A stretch of DNA of 64,000 nt, from the NCBI RefSeq assembly GCF_021272345.1, contig NZ_JAJSDQ010000005.1:183817-247816 (forward strand), read 5' to 3'. A program made the translations under genes and the position numbers. The notes below the pieces were generated by a model. The model did no database searches. It had not been told where the DNA came from and worked only from the letters and a program-made list of their open reading frames with translations. Positions 1 through 10,569 of this stretch are shown here, in pieces. This DNA comes from Ornithinimicrobium sediminis (GTDB lineage Bacteria > Actinomycetota > Actinomycetes > Actinomycetales > Dermatophilaceae). Numbering within the stretch: the stretch's first letter is position 1; the number at the start of each line of letters is the position of its first letter.

Positions 1-457
1 GAGCGGTGTAGCGCACCCCGAGGCTGAGCCACTCGCCGTCGAAGATCTCCGGCTGCAGGGTGGGCAGGATGCCGATCGCCGCCAGCCGGCCGCCGTGCGT
101 GCGGGAGGCGTCACCGGCGGCACGCAGCGACTTGGACAGCCAGCGCTCGAGCCGCACCGCCTGGTCCCCGGCCATCGGCCGCGGCGGCACGTTCATCTCG
201 ATGTTGTAGCGACCCACCTCGGTCTGGAAGTCGCCGTCGCTGATGTCCTCCAGCACCGGTGCGTTGATCAGGGTCGGGTCCAGCGTCTCCTCGTCGACCA
301 GGTTCAGCTCGATCTCCAGGCCCATCTGCGGGCGGGTGAAGTCGAAGCGGCTCTCCTCGAGCATCCGCTCGAAGACGTCGAGGTCGAGCAGCACCTTCTC
401 CCGGAACGCCAGTCGCTGCTCCCGAGTGAAATCGGCGGAACTGACCTCTGCACCCAT
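1..457 (-). CDS. Glutamate-cysteine ligase family protein (GCS2 type), C-terminal part outside window
   Basis: The first 152 codons of a minus-strand gene that runs off the left edge. The N-terminus (MGAEVSSADFTREQR, then VLLDLDVFERMLEESRFDF, MGLEIELNLVD and a YNIEMNVPP block near residue 85) matches the actinobacterial glutamate-cysteine ligase family related to YbdK, in which the E-x-E and N-x-E-x-N segments bind substrate and metal. Family members are cytosolic and form gamma-glutamyl peptides, but the actinobacterial branch is poorly characterised, so true gamma-glutamylcysteine synthesis is inferred. The ATG at 457 is chosen because homologues start with a similar MG-x-x-V-S sequence. 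No Shine-Dalgarno is visible, and a strong hairpin ends on the start codon. It lies 63 bases after gcvP. Confidence 0.8.
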   Translation of the reverse strand, partial: MGAEVSSADFTREQRLAFREKVLLDLDVFERMLEESRFDFTRPQMGLEIELNLVDEETLDPTLINAPVLEDISDGDFQTEVGRYNIEMNVPPRPMAGDQAVRLERWLSKSLRAAGDASRTHGGRLAAIGILPTLQPEIFDGEWLSLGVRYTA

Positions 458-492
458 GGCCAAACCCAACCACACGCACCGGGTTTGGGCCA
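457..492 (-). terminator. Hairpin between gcvP and the ligase gene
   Basis: TGGCCAAACCC (457-467) pairs with GGGTTTGGGCCA (481-492), with one bulged G and a 13-base loop. It lies 28 bases after the gcvP stop and could end gcvP transcription, but no T-tract follows. Its distal arm includes the first base of the downstream ATG, so it could instead control translation of the ligase gene. Confidence 0.45.
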
Positions 493-520
493 GTAGGTGG
501 GACGCGCCGGGGAGGCGGTC

Positions 521-3448
<2,928 letters not shown>

Positions 3449-3494
3449 GAGGCTCCTTCGCGGTCCAGGCGACTGCCTCCCCCTCTGTCCGTCC

Positions 3495-3517
3495 CACCGT
3501 CGGTTGGTCCGGCGGTG
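3495..3517 (-). promoter_or_regulatory. Expression-platform hairpin after the glycine aptamer
   Basis: Read on the minus strand, CACCGCCGG and CCGACGGTG pair (8 of 9 positions) around ACCAA, immediately after the closing strand of the aptamer and about 45 bases before the gcvP start. There is no T-run, so a simple intrinsic terminator is unlikely. A rho-dependent or translational readout is more plausible. Confidence 0.45.
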
Positions 3518-3519
3518 CG

Positions 3520-3632
3520 ACGTTCCAGAGCTGCCTCGTCCGTGCGGTCCTGGCGCCTGAGAGCTTGTCGGGGAGTTTGCCCCTTCGGCGCCTCGACCCT
3601 GGCGGGTGGAGGACTCTCCCACACGGCGTCGC
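3520..3632 (-). ncRNA. Glycine riboswitch (single aptamer) upstream of gcvP
   Basis: The minus strand reads GTGTGGGAGAGTCC (3611-3624), GCGCCGAAGGGGCAA, GCTCTCAGGCGCCAGGACCG and a closing GACGAGGCAGCTCTGGAACG. These are the P1, P3 and core elements of the gcvT-type glycine riboswitch, in the order seen before gcvP in streptomycetes. Only one complete aptamer is visible; the usual second aptamer and linker are absent. Position directly upstream of gcvP supports an on-switch for glycine catabolism. Confidence 0.9.
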
Positions 3633-3642
3633 TGGCGTCACC

Positions 3643-3648
3643 AATCTA
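3643..3648 (-). promoter_or_regulatory. Putative -10 element of the gcvP riboswitch transcript
   Basis: TAGATT on the minus strand fits the actinobacterial TANNNT -10 pattern and would place the transcript start near 3636, just upstream of the first aptamer strand. No good -35 box is visible. Confidence 0.4.
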
Positions 3649-3686
3649 GCAGCCGGCCCGCAGGGTGTGCCTCCTGTGGGCCCGTC

Positions 3687-4265
3687 TCAGCTGGTCTTGC
3701 GCGCGCGTCGCCGGGCCGACAGCTCGTCGTCGATGCCCGAGACGGCCTCCTCGGCACGCTCGCTGGGGAGCTGGGCGAGCTGGCCCTCCACCTCACGCCA
3801 GACGCTGCCCACGGCGATCCCGAACACTCCCTGGCCGCCACGCACCAGGTCGATGACCTCGTCGTCGGAGGTGCAGGCGTAGACGCTGGCCCCGTCGCTC
3901 ATCAGCGTGATGTTCGCGAGGTCCTCCACACCGCTCTCCCGCAGCTGGGTGACCGCCACCCGGATCTGCTGCAGGGAGACCCCGGTGTCGAGGAGCCGCT
4001 TGATGATCTTGAGGACCAGGATGTCGCGGAAGCTGTAGAGCCGCTGGGTGCCGGAGCCACTGGGGTTGCGCACGCTCGGCTCCACCAGACCGGTGCGCGC
4101 CCAGTAGTCGAGCTGACGGTAGGTCACACCGGCTGCGCCGCAGGCCGTGGGGCCGCGGTAGCCGACGCCGTCCTCCAGGGCCGGCACGTCCTGGGTGAAG
4201 AGCATCCCCTGGGAAGGGGTGCGTTGGGGCTCGGACTGACCGGGCAACTGCGCTCCCGCACCCAC
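3687..4265 (-). CDS. MerR-family transcriptional regulator (Rv1830-like)
   Basis: A 192-residue regulator. The winged-helix MerR domain spans about residues 36-105 (VGYRGPTACGAAGVTYRQL, RLYSFRDILVLKIIKRLLDTG), followed by a C-terminal effector/dimer region ending in a basic tail. It corresponds by sequence and position to mycobacterial Rv1830, which lies in the same gene order. GTG at 4265 is chosen because AGGAGG lies five bases upstream. Earlier in-frame starts (to 4337) lack a ribosome site and overlap the promoter region. It has its own promoter and an inverted repeat that may be its operator (4336-4377), and lies 239 bases upstream of gcvP. The target genes cannot be read from the sequence. 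Confidence 0.88.
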   Translation of the reverse strand: MGAGAQLPGQSEPQRTPSQGMLFTQDVPALEDGVGYRGPTACGAAGVTYRQLDYWARTGLVEPSVRNPSGSGTQRLYSFRDILVLKIIKRLLDTGVSLQQIRVAVTQLRESGVEDLANITLMSDGASVYACTSDDEVIDLVRGGQGVFGIAVGSVWREVEGQLAQLPSERAEEAVSGIDDELSARRRARKTS

Positions 4266-4335
4266 GGCACCCTCCTGGTCGTTGTCATGTCGACGATGCT
4301 GTCGACCTCGCCGTTCACGGGCGCCGCCGGGGCAC

Positions 4336-4377
4336 ACCGTCTCAGTTGACGGTAAGGCGCCGGATGCCGGGGGTCAA
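4336..4377 (-). promoter_or_regulatory. Promoter and inverted-repeat operator of the Rv1830-like MerR gene
   Basis: The minus strand has TTGACC (4372-4377), a 17-base spacer and TACCGT (4349-4354), a good vegetative promoter. A perfect inverted repeat, ACCGTC-6-GACGGT (4336-4353), covers the -10 and start region. An operator there suggests self-repression rather than the spacer-twisting activation typical of MerR. Confidence 0.6.
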
Positions 4378-4400
4378 TGACCGACGCGCCGCGATGACCC

Positions 4401-4916
4401 TCAGGACTCCGGCGGTGGGGTGTCCCCCGACGGCTCCTCGCCCTCCGGTCCGCCCTCGAAGTCCTCCGCCGAGACCTGGTCGAGGAACTCACGGAACCGC
4501 TCCACCTCGTCCTCGTCCTCGATGGCCATGGTGATGCCGGCGAGGTCCAGCAGGGCCTCGTCGGCCAGGATCGGTGTGGCCGAGCGCAGCGCCAGGGCGA
4601 TGGCGTCGGAGGGTCGGGACTCGACGACCCGCCTGCCCCCGTCGAAGACCAGGCTCGCGTAGAAGATGCCGTCCTCCATGCCGGTGATCCGCACCTGCTC
4701 CAGCTGGTGGCCCAGCTGGCCGATGACGTTGACCATCAGGTCGTGCGTGAGCGGCCGGGGTGGCTCGACCCCCTGCTGTGCGTAGGCGATGGCCGTCGCC
4801 TCCGGGGCACCGATCCAGATCGGCAGGTAGCGCTGGCCGTGCCGCTCGCGGAGCAGCACGATGGGGCTGTTGGTCGGCATCTCGACCCGGACACCGAGGA
4901 CGTCGAGTTCCTTCAC
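4401..4916 (-). CDS. Bifunctional nuclease family protein (DUF151, Rv1829-like)
   Basis: 171 residues with the DUF151 core: VLGVRVEMPTNSPIVLLRE, YLPIWIGAPEATAIAYAQQG, PRPLTHDLM, and the signature SRPSDAIALALRS. The family includes plant bifunctional nucleases with RNase and DNase activity, but the bacterial role is not established. The C-terminus is acidic. GTG at 4916 is preferred to the in-frame ATG at 4937: mycobacterial homologues begin at this point and GGTGA lies four bases upstream. It sits between two MerR genes, exactly as Rv1829 does between Rv1828 and Rv1830. Confidence 0.88.
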   Translation of the reverse strand: MKELDVLGVRVEMPTNSPIVLLRERHGQRYLPIWIGAPEATAIAYAQQGVEPPRPLTHDLMVNVIGQLGHQLEQVRITGMEDGIFYASLVFDGGRRVVESRPSDAIALALRSATPILADEALLDLAGITMAIEDEDEVERFREFLDQVSAEDFEGGPEGEEPSGDTPPPES

Positions 4917-4964
4917 GTTCTCACCGTACCCCCGCATGCGCCGGGACGCTGGGGCAGGGGCGGG

Positions 4965-5738
4965 CTACTGGGGCTGCGCCAGACCCGCGCGCACGAGGGC
5001 GATGTGCAGGCCCAGGCTCCGGGAGAGGATCTCGGCCTGGACCTCCTCCGGGTCCGGCCCCGCGGCCCCGCGTGCCCGCCGTCGCCGCAGCGGCTCCAGC
5101 ACCTGCTCGGCCAGCCCGATCTCACGGTCGGCCGCGACGCGGAAGAGCCTGAGGTGCCGGGCCTCGATGCCGTATGCCGCGAGCGCGGCCGCCTCGCGGG
5201 CCACGTCGATGTCCTCCGCGCTGTGCCGGCCCGTCGAGTCCAGACGCAGGAGCCCGAACTGCAGCAGGGCACCGTAGGTGGGCATGTCCAGGCCGGTGGT
5301 CTCGCGCAGCTCGGCCGGCTTCATGCGCACGATGCGCCGTCGCCGCAGCGAGCCGGGCGTGACCGCGGCTGCAGGCGCCTCTGCGGCGGGCACCGTGGCA
5401 GCGCTCGGCGCGGTGGTCTGCTCCGGAGCGACGGCCCCTTCCTCCAGCTCGGGCACGGGCAGGCCCCGGTCCAGCCTGTCCAGGACGTCCTTGATGACCT
5501 TCAGAGGCCAGAACCGGTCCCGCTGGGCGGTGAGGACGAACCGGAGCCGGTCGACGTCCTCCTCGGTGAAGGTGCGGTAGCCGCTCTCCCGACGGCGCGG
5601 CCGCAGCAGCCCCTCGGACTCCAGGAAGCGGATCTTGGAGACGGTCAGGTCGGGGAAGTCGGGCTGCAGCATCTGCAGGACACGGCCGATGGACGCACCT
5701 CCGGGGGAGACCGCGGCGGCTGCTGCGGGCTGGCTCAC
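4965..5738 (-). CDS. MerR-family transcriptional regulator (Rv1828-like)
   Basis: 257 residues. The N-terminal MerR winged helix is at about residues 14-85 (SIGRVLQMLQPDFPDLTVS, FLESEGLLRPRR, YRTFTEEDVDRLRFVLTAQR). An Ala/Pro/Glu-rich linker (about 95-130) is followed by a second helical domain (about 140-225). Mycobacterial Rv1828 has the same two-part layout. The ATG overlaps the end of the FHA gene by four bases (ATGA), so the two are translationally coupled. The linkage to GarA and glycine cleavage genes is conserved widely in actinobacteria, although its regulatory logic is not known to me. Confidence 0.9.
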   Translation of the reverse strand: MSQPAAAAAVSPGGASIGRVLQMLQPDFPDLTVSKIRFLESEGLLRPRRRESGYRTFTEEDVDRLRFVLTAQRDRFWPLKVIKDVLDRLDRGLPVPELEEGAVAPEQTTAPSAATVPAAEAPAAAVTPGSLRRRRIVRMKPAELRETTGLDMPTYGALLQFGLLRLDSTGRHSAEDIDVAREAAALAAYGIEARHLRLFRVAADREIGLAEQVLEPLRRRRARGAAGPDPEEVQAEILSRSLGLHIALVRAGLAQPQ

Positions 5739-6190
5739 TGCCGCCCGCGGTAGAAGACGAGCCGGAACTTGCCGATCTGGACCTCGTCGCCCGCCTCCAG
5801 GGCGACCTCGTCGATCCGCTTGCGGTTGACGTAGGTCCCGTTGAGCGAGCCCACGTCACGCACGGCGAACGTGTCGTCCCGCTTGACGAACACCGCGTGC
5901 CGTCGCGAGACCGTCACGTCGTCGAGGAAGATGTCGCTCTGCGGGTGCCGGCCCGAGCTCACCTCGTCACTGTCCAGCAGGAAGCGGGCACCGGTGTTGG
6001 GGCCACGGAGCACGATGAGCAGAGCCGTCCCGGGACGCAGCGCGTCGACCGTGCGCTGGTCGTCCGGTGAGAGCCGAGGCGCCTCCTCGTCGAAGGAGTA
6101 CTCGGTCGCGGGGACGTCGACGCCGTGAGGGATCCGGGCCGTCGTCGGGTCGGTGCCGTACCCGTGGTGCTCGCGTTCCCGCTCGCTCAC
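5735..6190 (-). CDS. garA: FHA-domain protein, GarA/OdhI type
   Basis: 151 residues: a short, flexible N-terminus and a C-terminal FHA domain (about residues 55-150) with SGRHPQSD, SRRHAVF and SLNGTYVN phosphothreonine-pocket motifs. GarA/OdhI proteins bind and inhibit 2-oxoglutarate dehydrogenase and regulate glutamate metabolism; phosphorylation of an N-terminal Thr by PknB/PknG relieves this. Here a TT pair in DPTTARIP takes the place of the usual ETTS motif, so phospho-control is likely but unproven. GTG at 6190 is preferred over GTG 6196 because AAGAAGG is then seven bases upstream. A TACAGT -10-like box lies near 6262-6267 in the gap after gcvH. Confidence 0.88.
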   Translation of the reverse strand: MSEREREHHGYGTDPTTARIPHGVDVPATEYSFDEEAPRLSPDDQRTVDALRPGTALLIVLRGPNTGARFLLDSDEVSSGRHPQSDIFLDDVTVSRRHAVFVKRDDTFAVRDVGSLNGTYVNRKRIDEVALEAGDEVQIGKFRLVFYRGRQ

Positions 6191-6216
6191 TGACACACCT
6201 TCTTCCTACGTCGGAC

Positions 6217-6234
6217 GGCGTCGTCGTCGACGCC
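6217..6234 (-). promoter_or_regulatory. Hairpin in the garA leader
   Basis: GGCGTC-6-GACGCC is a perfect inverted repeat in the 101-base gcvH-garA gap, about 30 bases upstream of the garA start. It may attenuate or stabilise the messenger. No T-run is present. Confidence 0.3.
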
Positions 6235-6291
6235 GCGGAGGCTTCGTCCTTCGGGGTCCGCCCCACTGTAGTGCAGCGGGACGGCTGTGGG

Positions 6292-6681
6292 TCAGGACAC
6301 GTGCTCCCGGTAGCCCTCCACGTCGAGGAGGTCGTCCAGGGCGGACTCGTCCGCCACCCGCATCTCGAACATCCACCCTTCACCGTAGCTGTCGCTGTTC
6401 ACCAGCTCCGGCGTGGAGTCGAGCTGGTCGTTGACGGCCGTCACCTCTCCCTCGAGCGGTGCGTACAGGTCGCTCACGGACTTGGTGGACTCCACCTCGC
6501 CGCAGGCGTCACCCGAGCTCACGGTGTCCCCGACAGCCGGGAGGCTGACGTAGACCACGTCGCCCAGCGCGTCCTGGGCGTAGGACGTGATGCCGACGCG
6601 CACGACCCCGTCGCCCTGCACGCGCACCCACTCGTGGTCACTCGTGTAGCGCAGGTCCGCGGGGTACTCCAGCTCGCTCAT
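6292..6681 (-). CDS. gcvH: Glycine cleavage system H protein
   Basis: 129 residues, the usual GcvH length. It carries the lipoyl arm between P-, T- and L-proteins. The lipoylated lysine is K67 in GEVESTKSVSDLYAP, and the N-terminal RYTSDHEWVR is typical. The ATG at 6681 has GGAGGAG five bases upstream, so the longer in-frame upstream extension is rejected. It precedes garA on the same strand, in the mycobacterial order Rv1826-Rv1827. Confidence 0.97.
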   Translation of the reverse strand: MSELEYPADLRYTSDHEWVRVQGDGVVRVGITSYAQDALGDVVYVSLPAVGDTVSSGDACGEVESTKSVSDLYAPLEGEVTAVNDQLDSTPELVNSDSYGEGWMFEMRVADESALDDLLDVEGYREHVS

Positions 6682-6742
6682 CGTGCTCCTCCAGGAAAGG
6701 TGGGTCGCCTGGGCGGCCCACAACGGTGTAGGTAGGTCGAGA

Positions 6743-7573
6743 CTAGCGCCCCTCGCTCGGCGGCACCGGTCGGGCGTGCTCCAGCGTCGGGGGCTCGTGG
6801 ACCGCGTCGATCACCAGCTCCTCCCCCTCGGTCACCTGGACCTCTCCGCCGACCCGCCGGACACTGTCGTTGAACCCTCCAGGGATGGCCAGGGCACCGG
6901 CCAGGGTGTGTCCGTCGCCGATGGCGACGACGCTGTAAGGGGCTGCCACCGGTTGTCCGTCGACGGTCAGGCGACCCTCGTCGACCCCGATCCACGTCGT
7001 CGCCACCACCCGTGCCGGACCGATCTGGATGGCCTCGGCCCCGGCGTCGCGCAGCTCCTGCACGAGGTCGATCATCATGGTCGTCGTCACCTCACCCTCG
7101 GGGTCCGAGACCCGCACGGAGACCCCCGGCCCGGACACGGGCACCGTGCCGGCCAGGATCTGGTAGCTCTCCAGACGGCTCTGTGCGGCCTGGGCCGCCG
7201 CGGCGTCCCCACCGCCGCTCTCCAGGCGGCTCCTGTCCTGCTCGAGGGAGCGCACCTCGTCCTCGAGACGGTCGGCCCGGTCGGTGACGTCGTCCAGCAG
7301 CGCGATGAGGTCGGTCTCCCGCAGGTTCTCCAGATCGGCCGTCTGGGTGCTGCGGACCTGCGCCACCAGGGCCAGGCCCAGCACCAGGGTGAGCAGTGCG
7401 GCGAGCAGCGTGCCCCGGCTCAGGCGCGCCCTGCTGATGGTGCTCAGGCGGCGCCATGCCACGCGTCGGGGCACCTTCGGGCGGGCGGCGGAGGGGGCCC
7501 CGGGTGCGGACACCGCGTGGCTGGAGGCCGGGGCACCCGGGTCCTCGTCCGGCTCGTGCTGCGCGGGGGACAC
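6743..7573 (-). CDS. DUF881 membrane-anchored protein (Rv1825-like)
   Basis: 276 residues from a GTG start. A basic cytoplasmic tail of about 55 residues precedes one membrane helix (about 55-72, LLAALLTLVLGLALVAQV). A coiled coil (about 78-125) and the extracytoplasmic DUF881 domain follow (VSGPGVSVRVSDPEG, ELRDAGAEAIQIGPARV). DUF881 proteins occur in pairs flanking a small basic protein in actinobacteria and Firmicutes and are linked to division and envelope processes, without a proven activity. The gene starts 3 bases after the small basic protein gene. Confidence 0.88.
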   Translation of the reverse strand: MSPAQHEPDEDPGAPASSHAVSAPGAPSAARPKVPRRVAWRRLSTISRARLSRGTLLAALLTLVLGLALVAQVRSTQTADLENLRETDLIALLDDVTDRADRLEDEVRSLEQDRSRLESGGGDAAAAQAAQSRLESYQILAGTVPVSGPGVSVRVSDPEGEVTTTMMIDLVQELRDAGAEAIQIGPARVVATTWIGVDEGRLTVDGQPVAAPYSVVAIGDGHTLAGALAIPGGFNDSVRRVGGEVQVTEGEELVIDAVHEPPTLEHARPVPPSEGR

Positions 7574-7576
7574 CGA

Positions 7577-7909
7577 CTAGGCCCCCAGCAGGTGGCGGCG
7601 GATGGCTGCGACGTTGGAGAAGATGCGCAGCCCCAGGACCACGACGACGCCCGTCGAGAGCTGGGCGCCGACGCCCAGCTGGTTGCCGAGGAAGACGATC
7701 AGCCCGGCGACCAGCACGTTGGACAGGATCGAGATCACGAAGACCCGGTCGTTGAAGATGCCCTCCAGCGACGCGCGCACCCCGCCGAAGACGGCGTCGA
7801 GCGCGGCGATGACGGCGATGGGCAGGTAGGGCTCGAGCCAGCCGGGCACCTCGGGCTGCAACATCAGCCCGAGCACCACCCCCACCACCAGGCCCAGGAC
7901 GGGTATCAC
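7577..7909 (-). CDS. Small basic membrane protein (Sbp family, Rv1824-like)
   Basis: 110 residues and mostly hydrophobic, with three to four membrane helices ([16 protein letters not shown] at 2-17, then IAVIAALDAVFGGVRA, FVISILSNVLVAGLIVFLG and the C-terminal region). It matches the DUF1290 small basic protein family found between two DUF881 genes. GTG at 7909 overlaps the stop of the preceding DUF881 gene (GTGA) and has AGGAG five bases upstream. Longer in-frame ORFs here are shadows. Its function is unknown. Confidence 0.9.
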   Translation of the reverse strand: MIPVLGLVVGVVLGLMLQPEVPGWLEPYLPIAVIAALDAVFGGVRASLEGIFNDRVFVISILSNVLVAGLIVFLGNQLGVGAQLSTGVVVVLGLRIFSNVAAIRRHLLGA

Positions 7910-8778
7910 GGGTTCTCCTCGGTGCTGCTGTCCTCCGGCGCCGGGACGGCCACCCTGGTCGTGAGCCGTTCGGCCGCCGGCACCGTGATCTCGTCGGTCA
8001 CGGTCGTGTCCACGATGATGCCGTACTCCCGGCTCAGCTCGGCGAGGTACTCGCCGGTGACCCCCTCCGAGACCTCGCGTCCCAGGCTCTCCGGCTCCCC
8101 GATCGCCCGCACCGTGTAGGGGCGGGTCAGGCCGCGGAAGTCGACGATGATCGCCTCCCCGGCGAACCGGATCGAGGACGTGGACGTCAGGCGCCGGTCG
8201 TTGACGTCCACCGCCTCGGCGCCGGCGGACCACAGGCCGTTGACGACGGCCTGCAGGTCACGAGCCAGGACCCGCTCACCTGCTCCGCTCTGTCCCGTCT
8301 CGCTCGGGGCGTCGTCGAGCACGACGACCACTCCCGGACCGGTGACCGCGGTGGCGCCGACGAGCGTGCCGGCGTCCCGGATCTCCTCGGAGCGGTCGTC
8401 GGGTGTCCCCTGCAGGGCCAGCTCCTCGAGGTCGGCGATCTCGGCGCGCAGCACCTCGACGCGCTCGGCGTAGCTGTCGCCGAGCGCGTTGGTCGCCTCG
8501 ATGCGCTCGACGAGCTCGGCGCGGGCCTCTGCGTTCTGCGGGTCGGGGGTCCGCAGGGTGACTGCCGCGACACTCAGGACGAAGCCCACCACCAGAGCCG
8601 TGGCGAGCATGAGCAGGCTGCGCTGACCGGTCGAGGAGGGCAGACCCTCCGCACGCCGCCGCGTCGCCGCCGACTGGTAGCCCGGGTCGAGGGGCCGGTC
8701 GAGCACCTCCTGCAGCAGGCGCATCGACGCAGCCGGGTCGGCGTCCCGCTCACGGGTGACGGCCGACGGCCACCTCAC
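7906..8778 (-). CDS. DUF881 membrane-anchored protein (Rv1823-like)
   Basis: 290 residues. A cytoplasmic tail of about 45 residues precedes one membrane helix (about 53-75, [20 protein letters not shown]), a coiled coil, and the DUF881 domain ([47 protein letters not shown]). It is the second member of the DUF881/Sbp/DUF881 set, and the two paralogues share fold but little sequence. The GTG start at 8778 overlaps the preceding pgsA-type stop by four bases (GTGA), so translation of the whole row is probably coupled. Confidence 0.88.
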   Translation of the reverse strand: MRWPSAVTRERDADPAASMRLLQEVLDRPLDPGYQSAATRRRAEGLPSSTGQRSLLMLATALVVGFVLSVAAVTLRTPDPQNAEARAELVERIEATNALGDSYAERVEVLRAEIADLEELALQGTPDDRSEEIRDAGTLVGATAVTGPGVVVVLDDAPSETGQSGAGERVLARDLQAVVNGLWSAGAEAVDVNDRRLTSTSSIRFAGEAIIVDFRGLTRPYTVRAIGEPESLGREVSEGVTGEYLAELSREYGIIVDTTVTDEITVPAAERLTTRVAVPAPEDSSTEENP

Positions 8779-9428
8779 GGCGTCACCGCACGCCACTGTC
8801 GGCGGCGCTGGCGCACCATGTCGCTCACCTGCATCGCGTAGAGCACCGCCCCCAGGAGGTACAGCGCGGTGCCCCACCAGACGAAGGCCCAGCCGACCGG
8901 CTGCGCGACCTGCCCGACCAGGGAGTCCTGGGCCCCCAGCAGGACGAGAGGGAAGGCGTAGAGCAGGTTGAAGGTGGCCGCTTTGCCGACGAAGTGCACG
9001 GGCGGCACCGGAAGACGGTACGCCCGAGCCACGGGGTACATTCCCGCGATGAAGGCGTCCCGGGCGACCAGCAGGAGGACCAGCCACCAGGGGATGATGT
9101 CGCGCCAGGCCAGGCCGAGCAGCGTGGTGGCGATGTAGAGACGGTCGGCGATCGGGTCGAGGTACTGCCCCACCTTGGAGACCAGCCCGTAGTGCCGGGC
9201 GATCTTGCCGTCGAGGTAGTCGCTGACCCCCGAGAGCGCCAGGACGAGGATCGCCCAGCCGTCCTGCTCGGTGAGGAGCAGCCAGAGGAACAGGGGCACG
9301 CCCACCAGGCGGAGACCGGAGAGCAGGTTGGGAACGGTCAGCCACTCGTGCCTGCGGGGCATGACCTGGGGGGTGCGCGCAGCGCCCTCACCGGTGCCCC
9401 CGGTCCCCTGCTGGTCGTCCACGCTCAC
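8775..9428 (-). CDS. CDP-alcohol phosphatidyltransferase family protein (Rv1822-like)
   Basis: 217 residues with about five to six membrane helices. The signature D-x2-D-G-x2-A-R-x8-G-x3-D-x3-D is intact in [13 protein letters not shown] and [10 protein letters not shown] (about residues 69-97). The enzyme condenses a CDP-diacylglycerol with an alcohol. By position it matches mycobacterial pgsA2; whether it makes PG-phosphate or cardiolipin cannot be decided here. It starts the DUF881 row, is divergent from mgsA, and is separate from the PI-synthase gene at 54865-55476. The ribosome site before the GTG is weak. Confidence 0.9.
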   Translation of the reverse strand: MSVDDQQGTGGTGEGAARTPQVMPRRHEWLTVPNLLSGLRLVGVPLFLWLLLTEQDGWAILVLALSGVSDYLDGKIARHYGLVSKVGQYLDPIADRLYIATTLLGLAWRDIIPWWLVLLLVARDAFIAGMYPVARAYRLPVPPVHFVGKAATFNLLYAFPLVLLGAQDSLVGQVAQPVGWAFVWWGTALYLLGAVLYAMQVSDMVRQRRRQWRAVTP

Positions 9429-9569
9429 AGCCTATGCGGCACCTGCTCCCTCCGTGGTGATCTCGGACACGGCTGTGTGCCGGGCCGGCCACGAGGCCTC
9501 ATGCTGGAGGAGCCATGCGTCTGCAGTGCGGCATACGCGCACACCCTTTGCCGTCCCCGACGGAGCACC

Positions 9570-10034
9570 ATGACGAGGACCATCCCGCCGGCGCCCAGGC
9601 ACATCGCCCTGGTCGCCCACGACACCATGAAGGTGGAGCTGCTGCGATGGGCGGCCCACAACCGCGAGACGCTGTCGCAGCACGTCCTGTACGCCACCGG
9701 CACCACAGGCACCATGCTGGAGTACGAGCTCGGCCTCCCGGTCCACCGGTTCATGTCCGGACCGGTCGGCGGTGACCAGCAGATCGGGGCACGGATCGCC
9801 GAGGGCGGCATCACGGTGCTCGTGTTCTTCTGGGACCCGCTGGAGGCGCAACCCCACGACCCTGACGTGAAGGCACTGCTGCGCATCGGGACGGTCTGGA
9901 ACGTGCCGATGGCCTGCAACGTCGCCTCGGCGGACATGATGATCGCCTCGCGGCTGCTCCTCGGCGGCTACGAGAACCGCCGCCCCGACCTCACCCCCCG
10001 GGAGTGGGACGAGACGGGCGAGCGACCGGTCTGA
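9570..10034 (+). CDS. mgsA: Methylglyoxal synthase
   Basis: 154 residues matching MgsA in length and in motifs: [17 protein letters not shown], the phosphate loop [23 protein letters not shown] with the catalytic Asp, and [20 protein letters not shown]. It converts dihydroxyacetone phosphate to methylglyoxal and phosphate, bypassing lower glycolysis when phosphate is short or sugar is in excess. GGAG lies five bases before the ATG. It is a single plus-strand gene between minus-strand operons, so it is probably transcribed alone from the 141-base gap before it. Confidence 0.95.
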   Translation: MTRTIPPAPRHIALVAHDTMKVELLRWAAHNRETLSQHVLYATGTTGTMLEYELGLPVHRFMSGPVGGDQQIGARIAEGGITVLVFFWDPLEAQPHDPDVKALLRIGTVWNVPMACNVASADMMIASRLLLGGYENRRPDLTPREWDETGERPV

Positions 10035-10054
10035 GGTCCGGCAGCCGCGTCCCC

Positions 10055-10459
10055 TCAGTCGTCGCGGGGCCGTCCTGTCCCGTCGTCGTGGCCCGGAGCC
10101 GTCCCACGGTCCCGATCGTGCTGCAGGTCGGGGTCGAGCTCGTGGGCTCGCTGCTCCAGGCGATCGGCCTCCTCGCGTTCCTGCTGGGCGTGCTCGGCTC
10201 GCTGGTGCGCCTCGGCCTCCTCGTGGGCAGCCCGATCCTCGACCTCGGCACGCTCACGACGGGCGCGAGCCTCCTGCTCGTCGGCGACCGCGGTCTCCTG
10301 CTCGGCCTGGGTGGCATGTCGCTGCGACTCCTGGACGTGGTCACGGGCCTGCGCCCGGTTGCGCTCCGCGCCGGCGCTGCGCATCCGTGGCACCGCCAGC
10401 GCGAGGGCGAGCAGGACCAGCACGACGACGACGATCAGGACGATCTGCCAGGTTTCCAC
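10055..10459 (-). CDS. Small membrane-anchored coiled-coil protein, unknown function
   Basis: 134 residues. An N-terminal membrane helix (about 5-24, QIVLIVVVVLVLLALALAV) is followed by a long, highly charged coiled coil (about 28-108, rich in Ala, Glu, Arg and Gln) and a Gly/Asp tail. I do not recognise a family. The layout resembles small stalk or scaffold proteins and, loosely, the b subunit of ATP synthase. GGAGGAG lies six bases before the GTG. It follows nuoN by 110 bases on the same strand, with a TTGCCG/CAGACT pair in the gap that could be its own weak promoter. Confidence 0.7.
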   Translation of the reverse strand: METWQIVLIVVVVLVLLALALAVPRMRSAGAERNRAQARDHVQESQRHATQAEQETAVADEQEARARRERAEVEDRAAHEEAEAHQRAEHAQQEREEADRLEQRAHELDPDLQHDRDRGTAPGHDDGTGRPRDD

Positions 10460-10569
10460 GGGTCTCCTCCAGTGTGGGTTCCGGCCAGTCTGACCTCACC
10501 CTCCGGGAGCGGCAACCTGACACTGTCACGTGGCGCGCTGTCCCGACCTTCTGCCGCGACCGGCCAGGT

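Noticed and set aside
4965..5738. Frameshift between the MerR and FHA genes
   Set aside because: The four-base ATGA overlap is a normal coupled junction, and both proteins are complete.
5735..6190. Loss of the phospho-switch motif in the GarA-type protein
   Set aside because: The exact ETTS motif is absent, but a TT pair in DPTTARIP sits at the equivalent place, so loss cannot be claimed.
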